29,047 bases of DNA from Ilumatobacteraceae bacterium (GCA_007117775.1 SKFX01000029.1:1-29047); one strand, 5' to 3'; shown: positions 22,081 through 29,047, counted from the stretch's first letter. Translations and numbers: made by a program. The notes: a model not told the origin generated them from the sequence alone.

Positions 22081-23186
22081 TGGCCCACCCCCGTGGTCGC
22101 ATCGACGGGGTCGATCCGCAGCACCCGGCGCGCTGCGATCAACGATGAGCCGACACCGAGGACCATCAGCGCAATGGCCCAACCGAGCACCGATGCGGTC
22201 TCGAAGCGCAGGGCGATCCCACCGAGTCGCTGTTGTGAGACCGGGTAGTAGAGCGCGGTGCCGAGTGCATAGCCGCCGCCGACGATCAGCACCGCCTGGA
22301 ACAGCAGCGAGCTCACCAATCGACGCGCCGGTGCCCCCAGCGCGCGCAGCAGCGTCAGAGCCGCCGCCTTCTGGAAGGTGATGATCAAGAAGAACAGGCC
22401 GGTGACACAGGGGACCACGATCGCGTAGAGCGCGAAGATGATCTGGAACGACTGTCGGATCTGGTCCACACCCGGAGCCAGATCGGCGGCTTCGGCGCGT
22501 ATCAGCGCGTCGAGATCGGGTGATAGTGCATTGAGCGCGGCGGTGGTGTCAGCCGCGCTGAATCCGGGTGCGGGGGAGACCCCGAGCACACTGGGAAGGG
22601 CGGTCTGGGCATCGGGGTTCACCGAGGCCACCACCTCGAGGTAGGTCGCGTAGTCCACGAACAGGGTCGGGCCCGCGTTGAGCTGCACATCGGTGGCCAC
22701 CCCGACGATGGTGAGGGTCGCGCCGCCCGGGATTACCGTCACGACATCGCCGATGGCGAAGCCCTGGTCGATATCGGCATCGGCACCGATCGCCTCACCG
22801 GGCGCGTTCGGGGCGCGTCCGGCGCTGAGGCGCTCGGGCGCGCCGAGTGACTCGTATCCGACGATCGAGGTGTCGAAGGTTTCGGCGCCCGCAGCGACGG
22901 TGAAGGTCCCTTGGCCGATCCGGCTCACCTCGTCGACGGCTCCGGAGGCACGCACCTCGGCCTCGAGGTCGGGGGTGATGATGCTGCCTTGGATGAAGCG
23001 TTGGCCATCGGTGCTGTAGACGAGCACGGGTGCGCTCTGATTCCGGATCCCGCCGACGAAGGATGTCAGCAGACCGTTCTGTAGCGACTGCTGGAACAGG
23101 ATCAGGAAGACCAAGAGCGCGATCGCGACGATCAGCAGTCCGAAGCGGACCTTGGCCCGGTGCATTTCGCGTAGCGCGAGGAACAT
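22077..23186 (-). CDS. FtsX/MacB-like ABC permease, first subunit
   Basis: The 369-residue protein begins MFLALREMHRAKVRF and has a first membrane helix ending in LVFLILFQQSLQNGLLTSF. A ~200-residue external domain follows (including FDTSIVGYESLGAPERLSAG), then three C-terminal helices with LLRALGAPARRLVSSLLF, and the end is RRVLRIDPVDATTG. It is the promoter-proximal gene of the exporter operon. The ATG at 23186 has no clear ribosome site. The 109-bp gap upstream holds the palindrome CGATATATCG (23247-23256), which may include its -10 region. Together with the second permease and ATPase it would extract or export a hydrophobic substrate across the membrane; no adaptor (HlyD/MacA type) gene is adjacent. 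Confidence 0.88.
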   Translation of the reverse strand: MFLALREMHRAKVRFGLLIVAIALLVFLILFQQSLQNGLLTSFVGGIRNQSAPVLVYSTDGQRFIQGSIITPDLEAEVRASGAVDEVSRIGQGTFTVAAGAETFDTSIVGYESLGAPERLSAGRAPNAPGEAIGADADIDQGFAIGDVVTVIPGGATLTIVGVATDVQLNAGPTLFVDYATYLEVVASVNPDAQTALPSVLGVSPAPGFSAADTTAALNALSPDLDALIRAEAADLAPGVDQIRQSFQIIFALYAIVVPCVTGLFFLIITFQKAAALTLLRALGAPARRLVSSLLFQAVLIVGGGYALGTALYYPVSQQRLGGIALRFETASVLGWAIALMVLGVGSSLIAARRVLRIDPVDATTGVGQ

Positions 23187-23295
23187 GATGCTCAGTTGTG
23201 GGATCGACCCGTCGCGCCTCGATGGCCTGACCGGTGACGCAGGGGTCGATATATCGCCGTTCTCGAACCTAGCGCGCGGATGTCACAATGGGGGG

Positions 23296-23352
23296 ATGGA
23301 ACATCGTGATCGGCTTCGTGCACTTCGACCGATCGATGCGGTCGCGCCATGA
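23296..23352 (+). CDS. Short leader ORF overlapping the dienelactone hydrolase start
   Basis: Eighteen codons (MEHRDRLRALRPIDAVAP) end in a TGA that overlaps the hydrolase ATG at 23349 (ATGA). A CACAAT box (23284-23289) lies 6 nt before its ATG, the geometry of leaderless genes in this window. The hydrolase itself has no visible ribosome site. The ORF is therefore a plausible translated leader that hands ribosomes to the hydrolase. The peptide is not recognised and may have no function of its own. Confidence 0.4.
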   Translation: MEHRDRLRALRPIDAVAP

Positions 23353-24050
23353 GCGCGACGCAGATCACGCTGCCGTCGGGGACACCGGCTGCGATGGTGG
23401 TGCGGCCCGGATGCGACAGCATCGTGGTGATCACCCCCGACATCTTCGGCCTGCGGCCGCTGTTCAGCGAGATGGCCGAACGCCTTGCCGAGCAGTGGGA
23501 CGTGAGCACGATCGTCGTTGAACCGTTTCCCGGCCTCGATCTCGGCGACGAGGTCGAACCACGGTTCGCCGCGGTACCGAACCTGAGCGATGAACGCCAT
23601 CTCGCCGATCTGCATCTCGGGATCGACGCCGTCATCGTCGGCCTCGATGATGAGGCACCCGGTTCGTCGGCCACGGTGCGGCGCATCGGCCTGATGGGGT
23701 TCTGTATGGGAGGGATGTACTGCTTCAAAGCGGCGCGCTCCAACCGCTTCGATCGCATCGTCTCGTTCTACGGCATGATCCGCCTGCCGGCCGCGTGGGC
23801 GGGGCCAGAACAGCGCGAACCGCTCGAGCATCTCGCCGCCGGACATCCCGATCGGGTGCTCGCGATCATCGGTGATCTCGACACCTACACACCCCAGGGT
23901 GATGTGGCGGCACTGGCCGCAGCCGGCGTTGAGATCGTCCGCTATCCCGAGGCCGAACACGGTTTCGCCCACGATTCGCAACGTCTTGCGCATCGCCCGG
24001 CGGACGCGGCCAACGCCTTCGCGCGCACCCGAGACTGGTTGGTCGTCTGA
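23349..24050 (+). CDS. Dienelactone hydrolase family protein
   Basis: The 233-residue alpha/beta hydrolase has a nucleophile elbow GFCMGG with Cys119, an acid in GDLDTYTP (about Asp176-178) and His204 in AEHGFAHD. A Cys nucleophile with GF.MGG and a late EHGF motif is characteristic of dienelactone (carboxymethylenebutenolide) hydrolases. The length is normal for the family. Many members act on other lactones or esters, so hydrolysis of dienelactone in chlorocatechol breakdown is only one possibility, and no other catechol genes are nearby. The start at 23349 overlaps the stop of the 18-codon leader ORF. Its end lies 19 nt from the convergent Crp/Fnr gene. Confidence 0.88.
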   Translation: MSATQITLPSGTPAAMVVRPGCDSIVVITPDIFGLRPLFSEMAERLAEQWDVSTIVVEPFPGLDLGDEVEPRFAAVPNLSDERHLADLHLGIDAVIVGLDDEAPGSSATVRRIGLMGFCMGGMYCFKAARSNRFDRIVSFYGMIRLPAAWAGPEQREPLEHLAAGHPDRVLAIIGDLDTYTPQGDVAALAAAGVEIVRYPEAEHGFAHDSQRLAHRPADAANAFARTRDWLVV

Positions 24051-24069
24051 GCCTTGCGGCCGGCCAGGA

Positions 24070-24732
24070 TCAGCGTGAGCGCTGTTCGAGGCGATCGGGT
24101 TGCAGGATCCGGTAGCGGCGGTCGTGCTGGTCCAGCCAGCCGAGCCGGATGAAACTCGAGATGGCCTTGTTGACGCGTTCGCGCGATGCGCCGACCATGC
24201 CGGCGAGTTCCTCTTGGGTGACGGGCAAGATGAACTCGTCGCGGCCCTCAGCCATTTCCATCAGTCGCTTGGCGGTGCGGCCGGTGACGTCCAAGAAGAC
24301 TGAATCGGCCAACGCTTCGTCCATGGCGCGCAGCCGCTGCGCCAGGAGCCGCGTCACGTTCCAGAGCAGTTCGGGATGGTCGCGGAACATCTCTCGAACA
24401 GGTCCGTACGGGATCTCGAGCACCGTGGAGGCCTCGAGGGCGCGCGCCATCGCCGAGCGCGGGCCGTCATCGAGCATGCCGAACTCGCCGAACAGATCGC
24501 CGGGCTCCATCAGTGCGATCACGCTTTCGCGTTTGTCGATCGGATTGGCGTTCGCGATGGCGATCCTGCCGGTGAGGACCAGATGCAGCGCATCAGGTTG
24601 GTCGCCCTCTTCATAGAGGACATCACCGCGGGTCAGCTCAACTTCGTTCGAGGCCGCTGCGATCGGCGTGAGCAAGTCCGTCGGTGCATCCTTGAAGAAT
24701 CCGGTGGCACCGAGCATCTCGATGTGGTTCAC
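24070..24732 (-). CDS. Crp/Fnr-family transcription regulator
   Basis: The 220-residue protein has an N-terminal cyclic-nucleotide-binding beta-roll (VLYEEGDQPDALHLVLTGRI, then LMEPGDLFGEFGMLDDGPR). A dimerisation helix and a winged helix-turn-helix follow (VTQEELAGMVGASRERVNKAI). It resembles actinobacterial Crp-like regulators that bind cAMP, but cAMP binding is not proven by the sequence. I prefer the GTG at 24732 because GAGGAGG (24744-24738) lies 5 nt upstream; an ATG at 24750 would add six residues and swallow that site. It is divergent from ispD with overlapping -10 boxes, so it may influence that operon or its own expression. Confidence 0.9.
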   Translation of the reverse strand: MNHIEMLGATGFFKDAPTDLLTPIAAASNEVELTRGDVLYEEGDQPDALHLVLTGRIAIANANPIDKRESVIALMEPGDLFGEFGMLDDGPRSAMARALEASTVLEIPYGPVREMFRDHPELLWNVTRLLAQRLRAMDEALADSVFLDVTGRTAKRLMEMAEGRDEFILPVTQEELAGMVGASRERVNKAISSFIRLGWLDQHDRRYRILQPDRLEQRSR

Positions 24733-24761
24733 GGCGTCCTCCTCAGACATCTCAACAGGCC

Positions 24762-24774
24762 ACGGTACTACTCT
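24762..24774. promoter_or_regulatory. Overlapping divergent -10 boxes (Crp-like gene / ispD)
   Basis: The minus-strand TACCGT (24767-24762) would serve the Crp-like gene, with a leader of about 20 nt holding GAGGAGG. The plus-strand TACTCT (24769-24774) lies 7 nt before the ispD ATG; TACTAC (24766-24771) is a second possibility. The core ACGGTACT is the same as in the divergent promoter at 2314-2323. Confidence 0.5.
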
Positions 24775-24781
24775 CGGGCCC

Positions 24782-25525
24782 ATGACAGTGCGGCGCGACC
24801 ATGAGGTCTGGTCCATCGTGGTGGCCGGTGGATCGGGTCGGCGGTTCGGTTCGGCCAAGCAGTTCGAAACCCTCGATGAGGCCGGCGGGACCGAGCGCAT
24901 TGTGGACGTGGCGGTGGCGGCGGCTGCCGAGATGGGCCCGGTGGTCCTCGTGGCCCCTGAATCAGAGGTCGCCGAGTTGGCGGCCGAATTCGCCGGCGGG
25001 CCCATCGGTGATCGCACGACGGTGGTGGCCGGTGGGATGTCGCGCACGGCGAGTGTGCGCGCCGGTCTCACAGCGGTGCCCGAGTCGGCGACGGTGATCT
25101 GCGTGCATGATGCGGCCCGGCCGTTCGCGACGCGGGCGCTGTTCGAGGCGGTGATCGGCGCAGTGAGTGGCACCTCCGGTGACGCGGTCGCAGCGTGCGT
25201 GCCCGGGGTGGCGGTGACCGACACGATCAAGGTGGTCGATGCCGACTCGATGGTGCACTCCACCCCGTCGCGCTCGTCGTTGGTCGCGGTTCAGACCCCC
25301 CAGGCCTTCGATGCTGCGGTGCTGCGCGAGGCCCATCGTCTCGCGGCTGAGGCCGGCCACGAGGGGACCGATGATGCATCTCTGGTCGAGTGGATGGTGG
25401 CCGAGCGCGATGAAGCGGTTCGGGTCGCAGTCGTCGCCGGTGAGGCCGATAATCGCAAGATCACCCATCGCGATGATCTCGATTGGGCCCGTCGGCACTG
25501 GGCTCAGCACCACAGCGAGCGCTGA
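24782..25525 (+). CDS. ispD: 2-C-methyl-D-erythritol 4-phosphate cytidylyltransferase
   Basis: This 247-residue enzyme transfers CMP from CTP to MEP, the third step of the non-mevalonate isoprenoid pathway. The nucleotide-binding start VVAGGSGRRFGSAKQF (13-28) holds the Gly loop, Arg and Lys of the family. Further family motifs are HDAARP, VTDTIK and QTPQAF, ending with DNRKITHRDDL. The ATG at 24782 lies 7 nt after a TACTCT box with no ribosome site, so translation is probably leaderless. It is followed by ispF, the common pairing. Alternative identities (TarI/ribitol-5-phosphate cytidylyltransferase) are made unlikely by the ispF neighbour. Confidence 0.93.
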   Translation: MTVRRDHEVWSIVVAGGSGRRFGSAKQFETLDEAGGTERIVDVAVAAAAEMGPVVLVAPESEVAELAAEFAGGPIGDRTTVVAGGMSRTASVRAGLTAVPESATVICVHDAARPFATRALFEAVIGAVSGTSGDAVAACVPGVAVTDTIKVVDADSMVHSTPSRSSLVAVQTPQAFDAAVLREAHRLAAEAGHEGTDDASLVEWMVAERDEAVRVAVVAGEADNRKITHRDDLDWARRHWAQHHSER

Positions 25526-25529
25526 GCAG

Positions 25530-25570
25530 TAGCCTCGGCGGCCATGAGCGCTGTGAGGGACTGTCCGTGA
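25530..25570 (+). promoter_or_regulatory. Leader of ispF: -10 box, 8-codon mini-ORF and ribosome site
   Basis: TAGCCT (25530-25535) lies 8 nt before an ATG at 25544 that opens an 8-codon ORF (MSAVRDCP) whose TGA overlaps the ispF GTG (GTGA at 25567-25570). The mini-ORF contains GAGGGA about 6 nt before that GTG. So ispF may have its own promoter, with either a normal short leader or a coupled mini-ORF. Confidence 0.4.
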
Positions 25571-26076
25571 CTGCGCCGTCCACGGCGCCGGTGCCGTTTC
25601 GCGTCGGCCACGGTTTCGATATCCACCGCTTCAGCGATGATGCGGATCGCCGACTGGTCCTCGGGGGCGTGGAGTTCGAGGGTGAACCCGGCCTCGTCGG
25701 CCATAGCGACGCCGATGCCATCGCCCATGCCGTCATCGATGCGCTGCTCGCTGCGGCCGGTCTCGGCGATATCGGCCAGCAGTTCCCCGATACCGACCCG
25801 AGCTATGCCGGTGCGGACTCGATCGAGTTGTTGCGCCGGGCGACTGCGATGGTCGCCGATGCCGGTTGGCGTGTCGGCAATGTGGACTGTTCGGTGATCT
25901 GTGAGCGTCCCAAGATCGCTCCGAAGCGCGAACTGATCCACGAGCGCCTCTCAGCGGCCGTCGGTGCGCCCGTCACCGTCAGTGGACGCCGCGCCGAGGG
26001 CCTCGGTGCCATCGGCCGCATCGAGGGCGTGGCCTGTTTCGCGGTGGCGATCGTCATTGCATCGGAGCACCGCTGA
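25567..26076 (+). CDS. ispF: 2-C-methyl-D-erythritol 2,4-cyclodiphosphate synthase
   Basis: The 169-residue enzyme cyclises CDP-ME 2-phosphate to MEcPP with loss of CMP. The zinc ligands are visible: Asp18 and His20 in GHGFDIHRF and His54 in AIAHAVIDALL. GHSDADA, TDPSYAGADS and ICERPKIAP complete the family set. It is a trimer in the cytoplasm. The GTG at 25567 is chosen because the family normally begins just before RVGHGFD and GAGGGA precedes it. The stop overlaps the methyltransferase ATG by one base (TGATG). cysS, which often follows ispF in actinobacteria, is absent here. Confidence 0.95.
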   Translation: MTAPSTAPVPFRVGHGFDIHRFSDDADRRLVLGGVEFEGEPGLVGHSDADAIAHAVIDALLAAAGLGDIGQQFPDTDPSYAGADSIELLRRATAMVADAGWRVGNVDCSVICERPKIAPKRELIHERLSAAVGAPVTVSGRRAEGLGAIGRIEGVACFAVAIVIASEHR

Positions 26077-27044
26077 TGGCGCCACGTCGCGATGGCCGCC
26101 CGGGTGGGCGCAAGTCCGCCGCCGGGCGAACGTCGGGCTCCGGTCGCCCCGGTGCGAAGCCGGGTCGGTCCGGTCCGTCTCGTTCGGGTGCTGGCCGCAG
26201 CGGATCGGGTCGCAGCGGATCGGGTCGCGGCGGTGCGCGCTCGGGTGGTGATCGATCCGGTCCGCGTCCCGCCAAGCGTTCGGGACCCCGCGGCCTCGGC
26301 GGCGAGCAGATCGAGGGTCGCCAGGCGGTCCGCGAACTGCTGTTGGCGCAGCGCCGTCGGGTGACCGAGATCGTGTTGGCCGATGACCTCGAAGGTGATC
26401 CGGCGGTCGCTGACATCGTCGAGTTGGCGGCCGCGGAGCGCGTCGCTGTGAGCTATCTGGCTCGTCGCCGACTCGAATCGATGTGCCGATCCGAGGCACC
26501 CCAGGGGGTCATGGCCATCGCGGCGCCGCTCAGTGAGGTGACGTTGTCCGAGGTGCTCGAACAACGCCGGAGCGCGCCGTTGTTCGTGGTCGCCGTCGAC
26601 GGTGTCACCGACCCGGGCAATCTGGGTGCGATCCTGCGCAGCTGTGAGGGTGCCGGGGTCGATGCCGTGGTGATCCCGCGCCATCGCGCCGTGCATGTGA
26701 CGCCGACGGTCGCCAAGGCTGCGGCCGGGGCGATCGAGTATCTGCCGATCGCCATGGTGGGCGGCCTGCCCGCTGCACTCGAGCGGTTGCGCGAGGCCGG
26801 TGTGTGGATCGTCGGATTCGATGACGGCGCCGACCGAACGGTCTTCGAGATCGGAGATCTGGCGAACGAGGCGATCTGTGTGGTGCTCGGCGCCGAGGGT
26901 GCCGGACTGTCACGGTTGGTGCGCGAGCGCTGCGATGTGGTGGTGCAGATCCCGATGCTCGGCCGACTGTCATCGCTGAACGTCTCGGCCGCCGCGGCGT
27001 TGGCCACCTATGAGGTGGTCCGCCATCGCCGTGCTGGTGGGTGA
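26076..27044 (+). CDS. rlmB: TrmH/SpoU-family RNA 2'-O-methyltransferase (RlmB-like)
   Basis: The 322-residue SAM-dependent methyltransferase has the trefoil-knot motifs DGVTDPGNLGAILRSCEGAG, LGAEGAGLSRLVRERCD and LSSLNVSAAAALATYE. The preceding substrate-binding domain starts with EQIEGRQAVRELL. This fits RlmB, which methylates the ribose of a guanosine in 23S rRNA. The first ~75 residues are a disordered Arg/Ser/Gly-rich tail (repeats of RSGSG) likely to bind RNA, much longer than in E. coli RlmB. The gene is coupled to ispF. A tRNA-specific TrmH is less likely given the N-terminal domain. Confidence 0.9.
   Translation: MAPRRDGRPGGRKSAAGRTSGSGRPGAKPGRSGPSRSGAGRSGSGRSGSGRGGARSGGDRSGPRPAKRSGPRGLGGEQIEGRQAVRELLLAQRRRVTEIVLADDLEGDPAVADIVELAAAERVAVSYLARRRLESMCRSEAPQGVMAIAAPLSEVTLSEVLEQRRSAPLFVVAVDGVTDPGNLGAILRSCEGAGVDAVVIPRHRAVHVTPTVAKAAAGAIEYLPIAMVGGLPAALERLREAGVWIVGFDDGADRTVFEIGDLANEAICVVLGAEGAGLSRLVRERCDVVVQIPMLGRLSSLNVSAAAALATYEVVRHRRAGG
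26196..26225 (+). repeat. 15-bp exact tandem repeat in the methyltransferase tail
   Basis: CGCAGCGGATCGGGT is present twice head to tail (26196-26210, 26211-26225), encoding RSGSG units of the basic tail. An in-frame unit can be gained or lost by slippage without breaking the gene. Confidence 0.7.
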
Positions 27045-27065
27045 AGCGCATCTGCAGCCCAGCCC

Positions 27066-27071
27066 TAGACT
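27066..27071 (+). promoter_or_regulatory. Predicted -10 box of the tRNA-Thr gene
   Basis: TAGACT ends 10 nt before the first base of tRNA-Thr, so transcription would start about 3-4 nt upstream of the mature 5' end. Confidence 0.45.
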
Positions 27072-27081
27072 CTGACACTGC

Positions 27082-27153
27082 GCCGGCTTAGCTCAGTGGC
27101 AGAGCAACCGCCTTGTAAGCGGTAGGTCGTGGGTTCAACCCCCACAGCCGGCT
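27082..27153 (+). tRNA. tRNA-Thr(TGT)
   Basis: A 72-base cloverleaf. Acceptor GCCGGCT (27082-27088) pairs with AGCCGGC (27146-27152). The D arm is GCTC...GAGC. The anticodon stem ACCGC/GCGGT has loop CTTGTAA and anticodon TGT, reading ACA. The T arm is GTGGG TTCAACC CCCAC. The discriminator is T and CCA is not encoded, unlike the tRNA-Sec gene in this window. Confidence 0.96.
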
Positions 27154-27252
27154 CTCGTCATCGGAGTTCTGCCCTCGGTGCTTGCTGTGCTGTGTCGTGC
27201 CGATTCTGGCCCGGGTCGGGGACCGGTGAAGCGTGCCTGAGCCCGGGGGTAC

Positions 27253-27281
27253 TTGTATCGGCCACGCCGGGCGGCCACTCT
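27253..27281 (+). promoter_or_regulatory. Predicted promoter of the DUF3263-LytR_C operon
   Basis: TTGTAT (27253-27258) and CACTCT (27276-27281) are spaced by 17 nt, and the GTG start follows 6 nt later, again a leaderless layout. Confidence 0.45.
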
Positions 27282-27287
27282 GTAGGC

Positions 27288-27530
27288 GTGATCTCCGAAC
27301 GCCAACTGGCCATTCTTGAACTCGAACGCACCTGGTGGCAGTCAGATGAGCCCAAAGAGCAGGTCATCCGCGCGCGATTCCAGTGCTCGCCAGACGAGTA
27401 CCATGCAGAGTTGAACGAAGTGCTCGAATTGCCAGAGGCCCTCGACCACGACCCTCTCGTGGTGCAGCGACTCCGCCGCCAGCGGGATCGCCGTCGCCGG
27501 GATCGCCTCAACGGTAGTGGCAGCGTGTAG
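27288..27530 (+). CDS. DUF3263 family protein
   Basis: The small 80-residue protein shows the full DUF3263 pattern: ILELERTWW near the start, KEQVIRARFQCSPDEYHAELNEVL in the middle and DPLVVQRLRRQRDRRRRDR at the basic end. The family is restricted to actinomycetes and has a helix-turn-helix-like middle part with no assigned biochemical role. The GTG at 27288 is preceded by a promoter with leaderless spacing. The stop is 11 nt before the LytR_C gene. The pair corresponds to Rv0430-Rv0431 of Mycobacterium tuberculosis, so a function linked to the envelope protein is plausible but inferred. Confidence 0.88.
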   Translation: MISERQLAILELERTWWQSDEPKEQVIRARFQCSPDEYHAELNEVLELPEALDHDPLVVQRLRRQRDRRRRDRLNGSGSV

Positions 27531-27541
27531 GGAGGGTCGTC

Positions 27542-28249
27542 ATGTCTGGTAGCGATTTTGATCCGTCGGGGAAGGTGCAGCGGCCGCGCACCCGCCCGAC
27601 GAACACCCGCAGTGGGCCGCCGCCGGGCGTCCTGCCGATTGCTCTGTCACTGATCGCGGTGCTGGCAGGTTTCTTGATCCTGCGATCGATCTCGTCCGAT
27701 GGTTCGACCACCCTCGTGACCCCCGACGCGGTGGTGACCGAGGAGATCGAGGTCGACGAAGACGCTGCCGATGCCACCACGACCACGACGACCACCACCG
27801 AGCCGCCGCTCGTGTTCGACGGTGCCACCGTGGTGGTGGCCAACGCCAACACCGTGGGCGGTTCAGCCGGCCAGATGACCCGAGCGCTCGAGGCTGCTGG
27901 CTTCACGGTCTCTGATCCGGTGAATGCTGCCGGTGGTGTCGGCACGCTCGAGACCTCTCTCGTCTACTACGACGCCAACTCTGAGGGCGCACTCGCCGTC
28001 GCCGAATCGGTGGTGCGAGTGCTCGGCGGCAACGTCTCGGTTGCGCCATTGCCCGAGGTGGCGCCGACCACCGATGGAACCGTCAACGGCCAGGTGCTGG
28101 TGATGCTTGGCAACGACAAGGCCGGCAAGACTCTGGCCGAGTTGGCGCCGGCGCCCGCCACCGAGGTGGTCGCTCCGCCCGAGCCCGCTGGCATCGTCGA
28201 CGACGAGGTCGTTGACGAGATCGATCCCGACGCTGATCCCGACGGCTGA
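27542..28249 (+). CDS. Membrane-anchored LytR_C-domain protein (VirR-like)
   Basis: The 235-residue protein starts 5 nt after GGAGGG. It has a cytoplasmic basic N-terminus, one membrane helix (about residues 30-48) and an acidic then threonine-rich linker (eight Thr in a row near 79-86). The LytR_C-type domain (about 95-190) contains ATVVVANANTVGGSAGQMTRALEAAGFTV and a late QVLVMLGND strand. A Pro/Asp-rich C-terminal tail follows. The LytR_C domain lies outside the membrane. In mycobacteria the Rv0431 (VirR) protein with the same domain and neighbour affects envelope integrity and vesicle release. That role is only suggested here by synteny. Confidence 0.85.
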   Translation: MSGSDFDPSGKVQRPRTRPTNTRSGPPPGVLPIALSLIAVLAGFLILRSISSDGSTTLVTPDAVVTEEIEVDEDAADATTTTTTTTEPPLVFDGATVVVANANTVGGSAGQMTRALEAAGFTVSDPVNAAGGVGTLETSLVYYDANSEGALAVAESVVRVLGGNVSVAPLPEVAPTTDGTVNGQVLVMLGNDKAGKTLAELAPAPATEVVAPPEPAGIVDDEVVDEIDPDADPDG

Positions 28250-28303
28250 CCAGCACGCCGATCGGGCCGATACCGCGGGTGCCGTTGGTGCGGGTGTCGG
28301 TCG

Positions 28304-29047
28304 TCAGGTGTTGAGGTGCTGATCGGCGAGGTGGGTGACCGCCTCGCCGACACAGCCGAGGGTGTCGTTGTGGGCGCGGTCCGTCCCGAAGTGTTCGACC
28401 AGTGACACCGAGCGTGAATCGGGCGCTCGCTCACGGCGTGCCTCATCGTCGGCATCCCCGGTGATGATCCACACCTCGGCGCTGCAGTCGCGCGCTGCGT
28501 CGACCACACCGCCGACCACCTTGCCCTCGAAGCTCTGTTGATCGAGATGGCCTTCGCCGGTGATGATCACGTCGGCATCGCTGAGGTGGTCTTCGAGGCC
28601 GGTCTCGGCTGCAACGAGATCGAACCCGCGCATCAGGGTGGCGCCGAGCGCAGCGAGCCCGCCGGCGAGTCCACCGGCGGCTCCGGCACCGCGCAGCTCT
28701 GCGATGTCGACCCCGTACTGGTCGCGATAGACCTGCACCAGGCGCTCGAGCCGTCGGGTCAACAACTCGACCTCGGTCGGCGAGGCCCCCTTCTGGGGCC
28801 CGAAGATACGCGCCGCGTCGACGAATGCGGTGTCCACATCACAGGCGACGGCGATCTCGATCCGGCGCAGTCGCTGCGGGGCGGTGATGGCGCGCAGCGC
28901 CCCGAATCCTCCGTCGGTGGTGGCCGATCCGCCGAGGCCGATGACGAGGCGAGTCGCGCCGGCTGCGAGGGCGGCATCGATCAGTTCTCCCACCCCGGTG
29001 GTCGACGCGGCCATCGCATCGGGAGTGTCGGCGATGAGGTGCAGACC
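28304..29047 (-). CDS. Glycerate kinase (GlxK/type 1), C-terminal part, cut by window edge
   Basis: The frame is open from the window edge to a TGA at 28304-28306, giving the last 247 residues of a protein usually ~370-380 long. Family motifs: TTGVGELIDAAL, IGLGGSATTDGGFGAL, ACDVDTAF, FGPQKGASPTEVELL, GAGAAGGLAGGL and VIITGEGHLDQQSFEGK. The enzyme phosphorylates glycerate with ATP in the cytoplasm, in glycolate/glyoxylate or serine-related metabolism. The true start lies outside the window. The 54-bp gap to the convergent LytR_C gene holds nothing I can name. Confidence 0.92.
   Translation of the reverse strand, partial: GLHLIADTPDAMAASTTGVGELIDAALAAGATRLVIGLGGSATTDGGFGALRAITAPQRLRRIEIAVACDVDTAFVDAARIFGPQKGASPTEVELLTRRLERLVQVYRDQYGVDIAELRGAGAAGGLAGGLAALGATLMRGFDLVAAETGLEDHLSDADVIITGEGHLDQQSFEGKVVGGVVDAARDCSAEVWIITGDADDEARRERAPDSRSVSLVEHFGTDRAHNDTLGCVGEAVTHLADQHLNT

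Noticed and set aside
24733..25263. N-terminal extension of the Crp/Fnr protein
   Set aside because: It would run antisense through the ispD promoter and coding region; the Crp family length is met from 24732.

Overview
The window is chromosomal DNA of a high-G+C actinomycete (about two thirds G+C by eye). Several gene contexts are actinobacterial: a DUF3263 gene followed by a LytR_C membrane protein (the Rv0430-Rv0431/VirR arrangement), a ParA-like gene followed by a CpaF/TadA ATPase (actinobacterial tad locus), and many genes that start 6-8 nt after a TANNNT -10 box, as expected for leaderless mRNAs. An Acidimicrobiia-like lineage (Ilumatobacter relatives) is my best guess, but it is inference. 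I see no insertion sequence, prophage, CRISPR array or rRNA. Layout: (1) 1-1239, minus strand: start of a Tad/Flp pilus locus (ParA-like ATPase, then CpaF ATPase cut by the window edge). (2) 1349-2597: a 2-hydroxyacid dehydrogenase and a small LapA-like membrane protein, divergent from overlapping -10 boxes. (3) 2648-2743: a selenocysteine tRNA (anticodon TCA, long variable arm). (4) 2781-7507, minus: a five-gene operon of a two-domain DUF4242 protein, an acyl-CoA-dehydrogenase-like flavoprotein and a NitT/TauT/SsuABC-type importer whose Tat lipoprotein carries a His-rich leader. Its promoter overlaps an inverted repeat. (5) 7763-10912, plus: a tightly packed cassette of a small secreted protein, an ER/SipW-type signal peptidase, a DUF5305-like membrane protein and a glycine-rich surface protein. 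This is the best candidate for a little-described export or surface-fibre system. (6) 10871-13752: MFS transporter and SDR (minus), ECHDC3-like enoyl-CoA hydratase (plus). (7) 13718-18801: a sigma-like regulator divergent from a 1370-residue FHA-FtsK/SpoIIIE protein of the EssC/EccC (type VII secretion) class, separated by an array of TCACCGG heptamers. (8) 18794-23186, minus: M20 metallopeptidase and a three-gene FtsX/MacB-type ABC exporter. (9) 23296-24732: dienelactone hydrolase preceded by an overlapping 18-codon ORF, and a Crp/Fnr regulator facing it. (10) 24782-27044, plus: ispD, ispF (MEP isoprenoid pathway) and a TrmH/RlmB rRNA methyltransferase. (11) 27082-29047: tRNA-Thr(TGT), DUF3263, LytR_C protein, and the C-terminal part of a glycerate kinase cut by the window edge. 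Within operons the genes usually overlap by 1-4 bases (ATGA/GTGA/TGATG), so translational coupling is common. Three convergent gene pairs overlap at their 3' ends.
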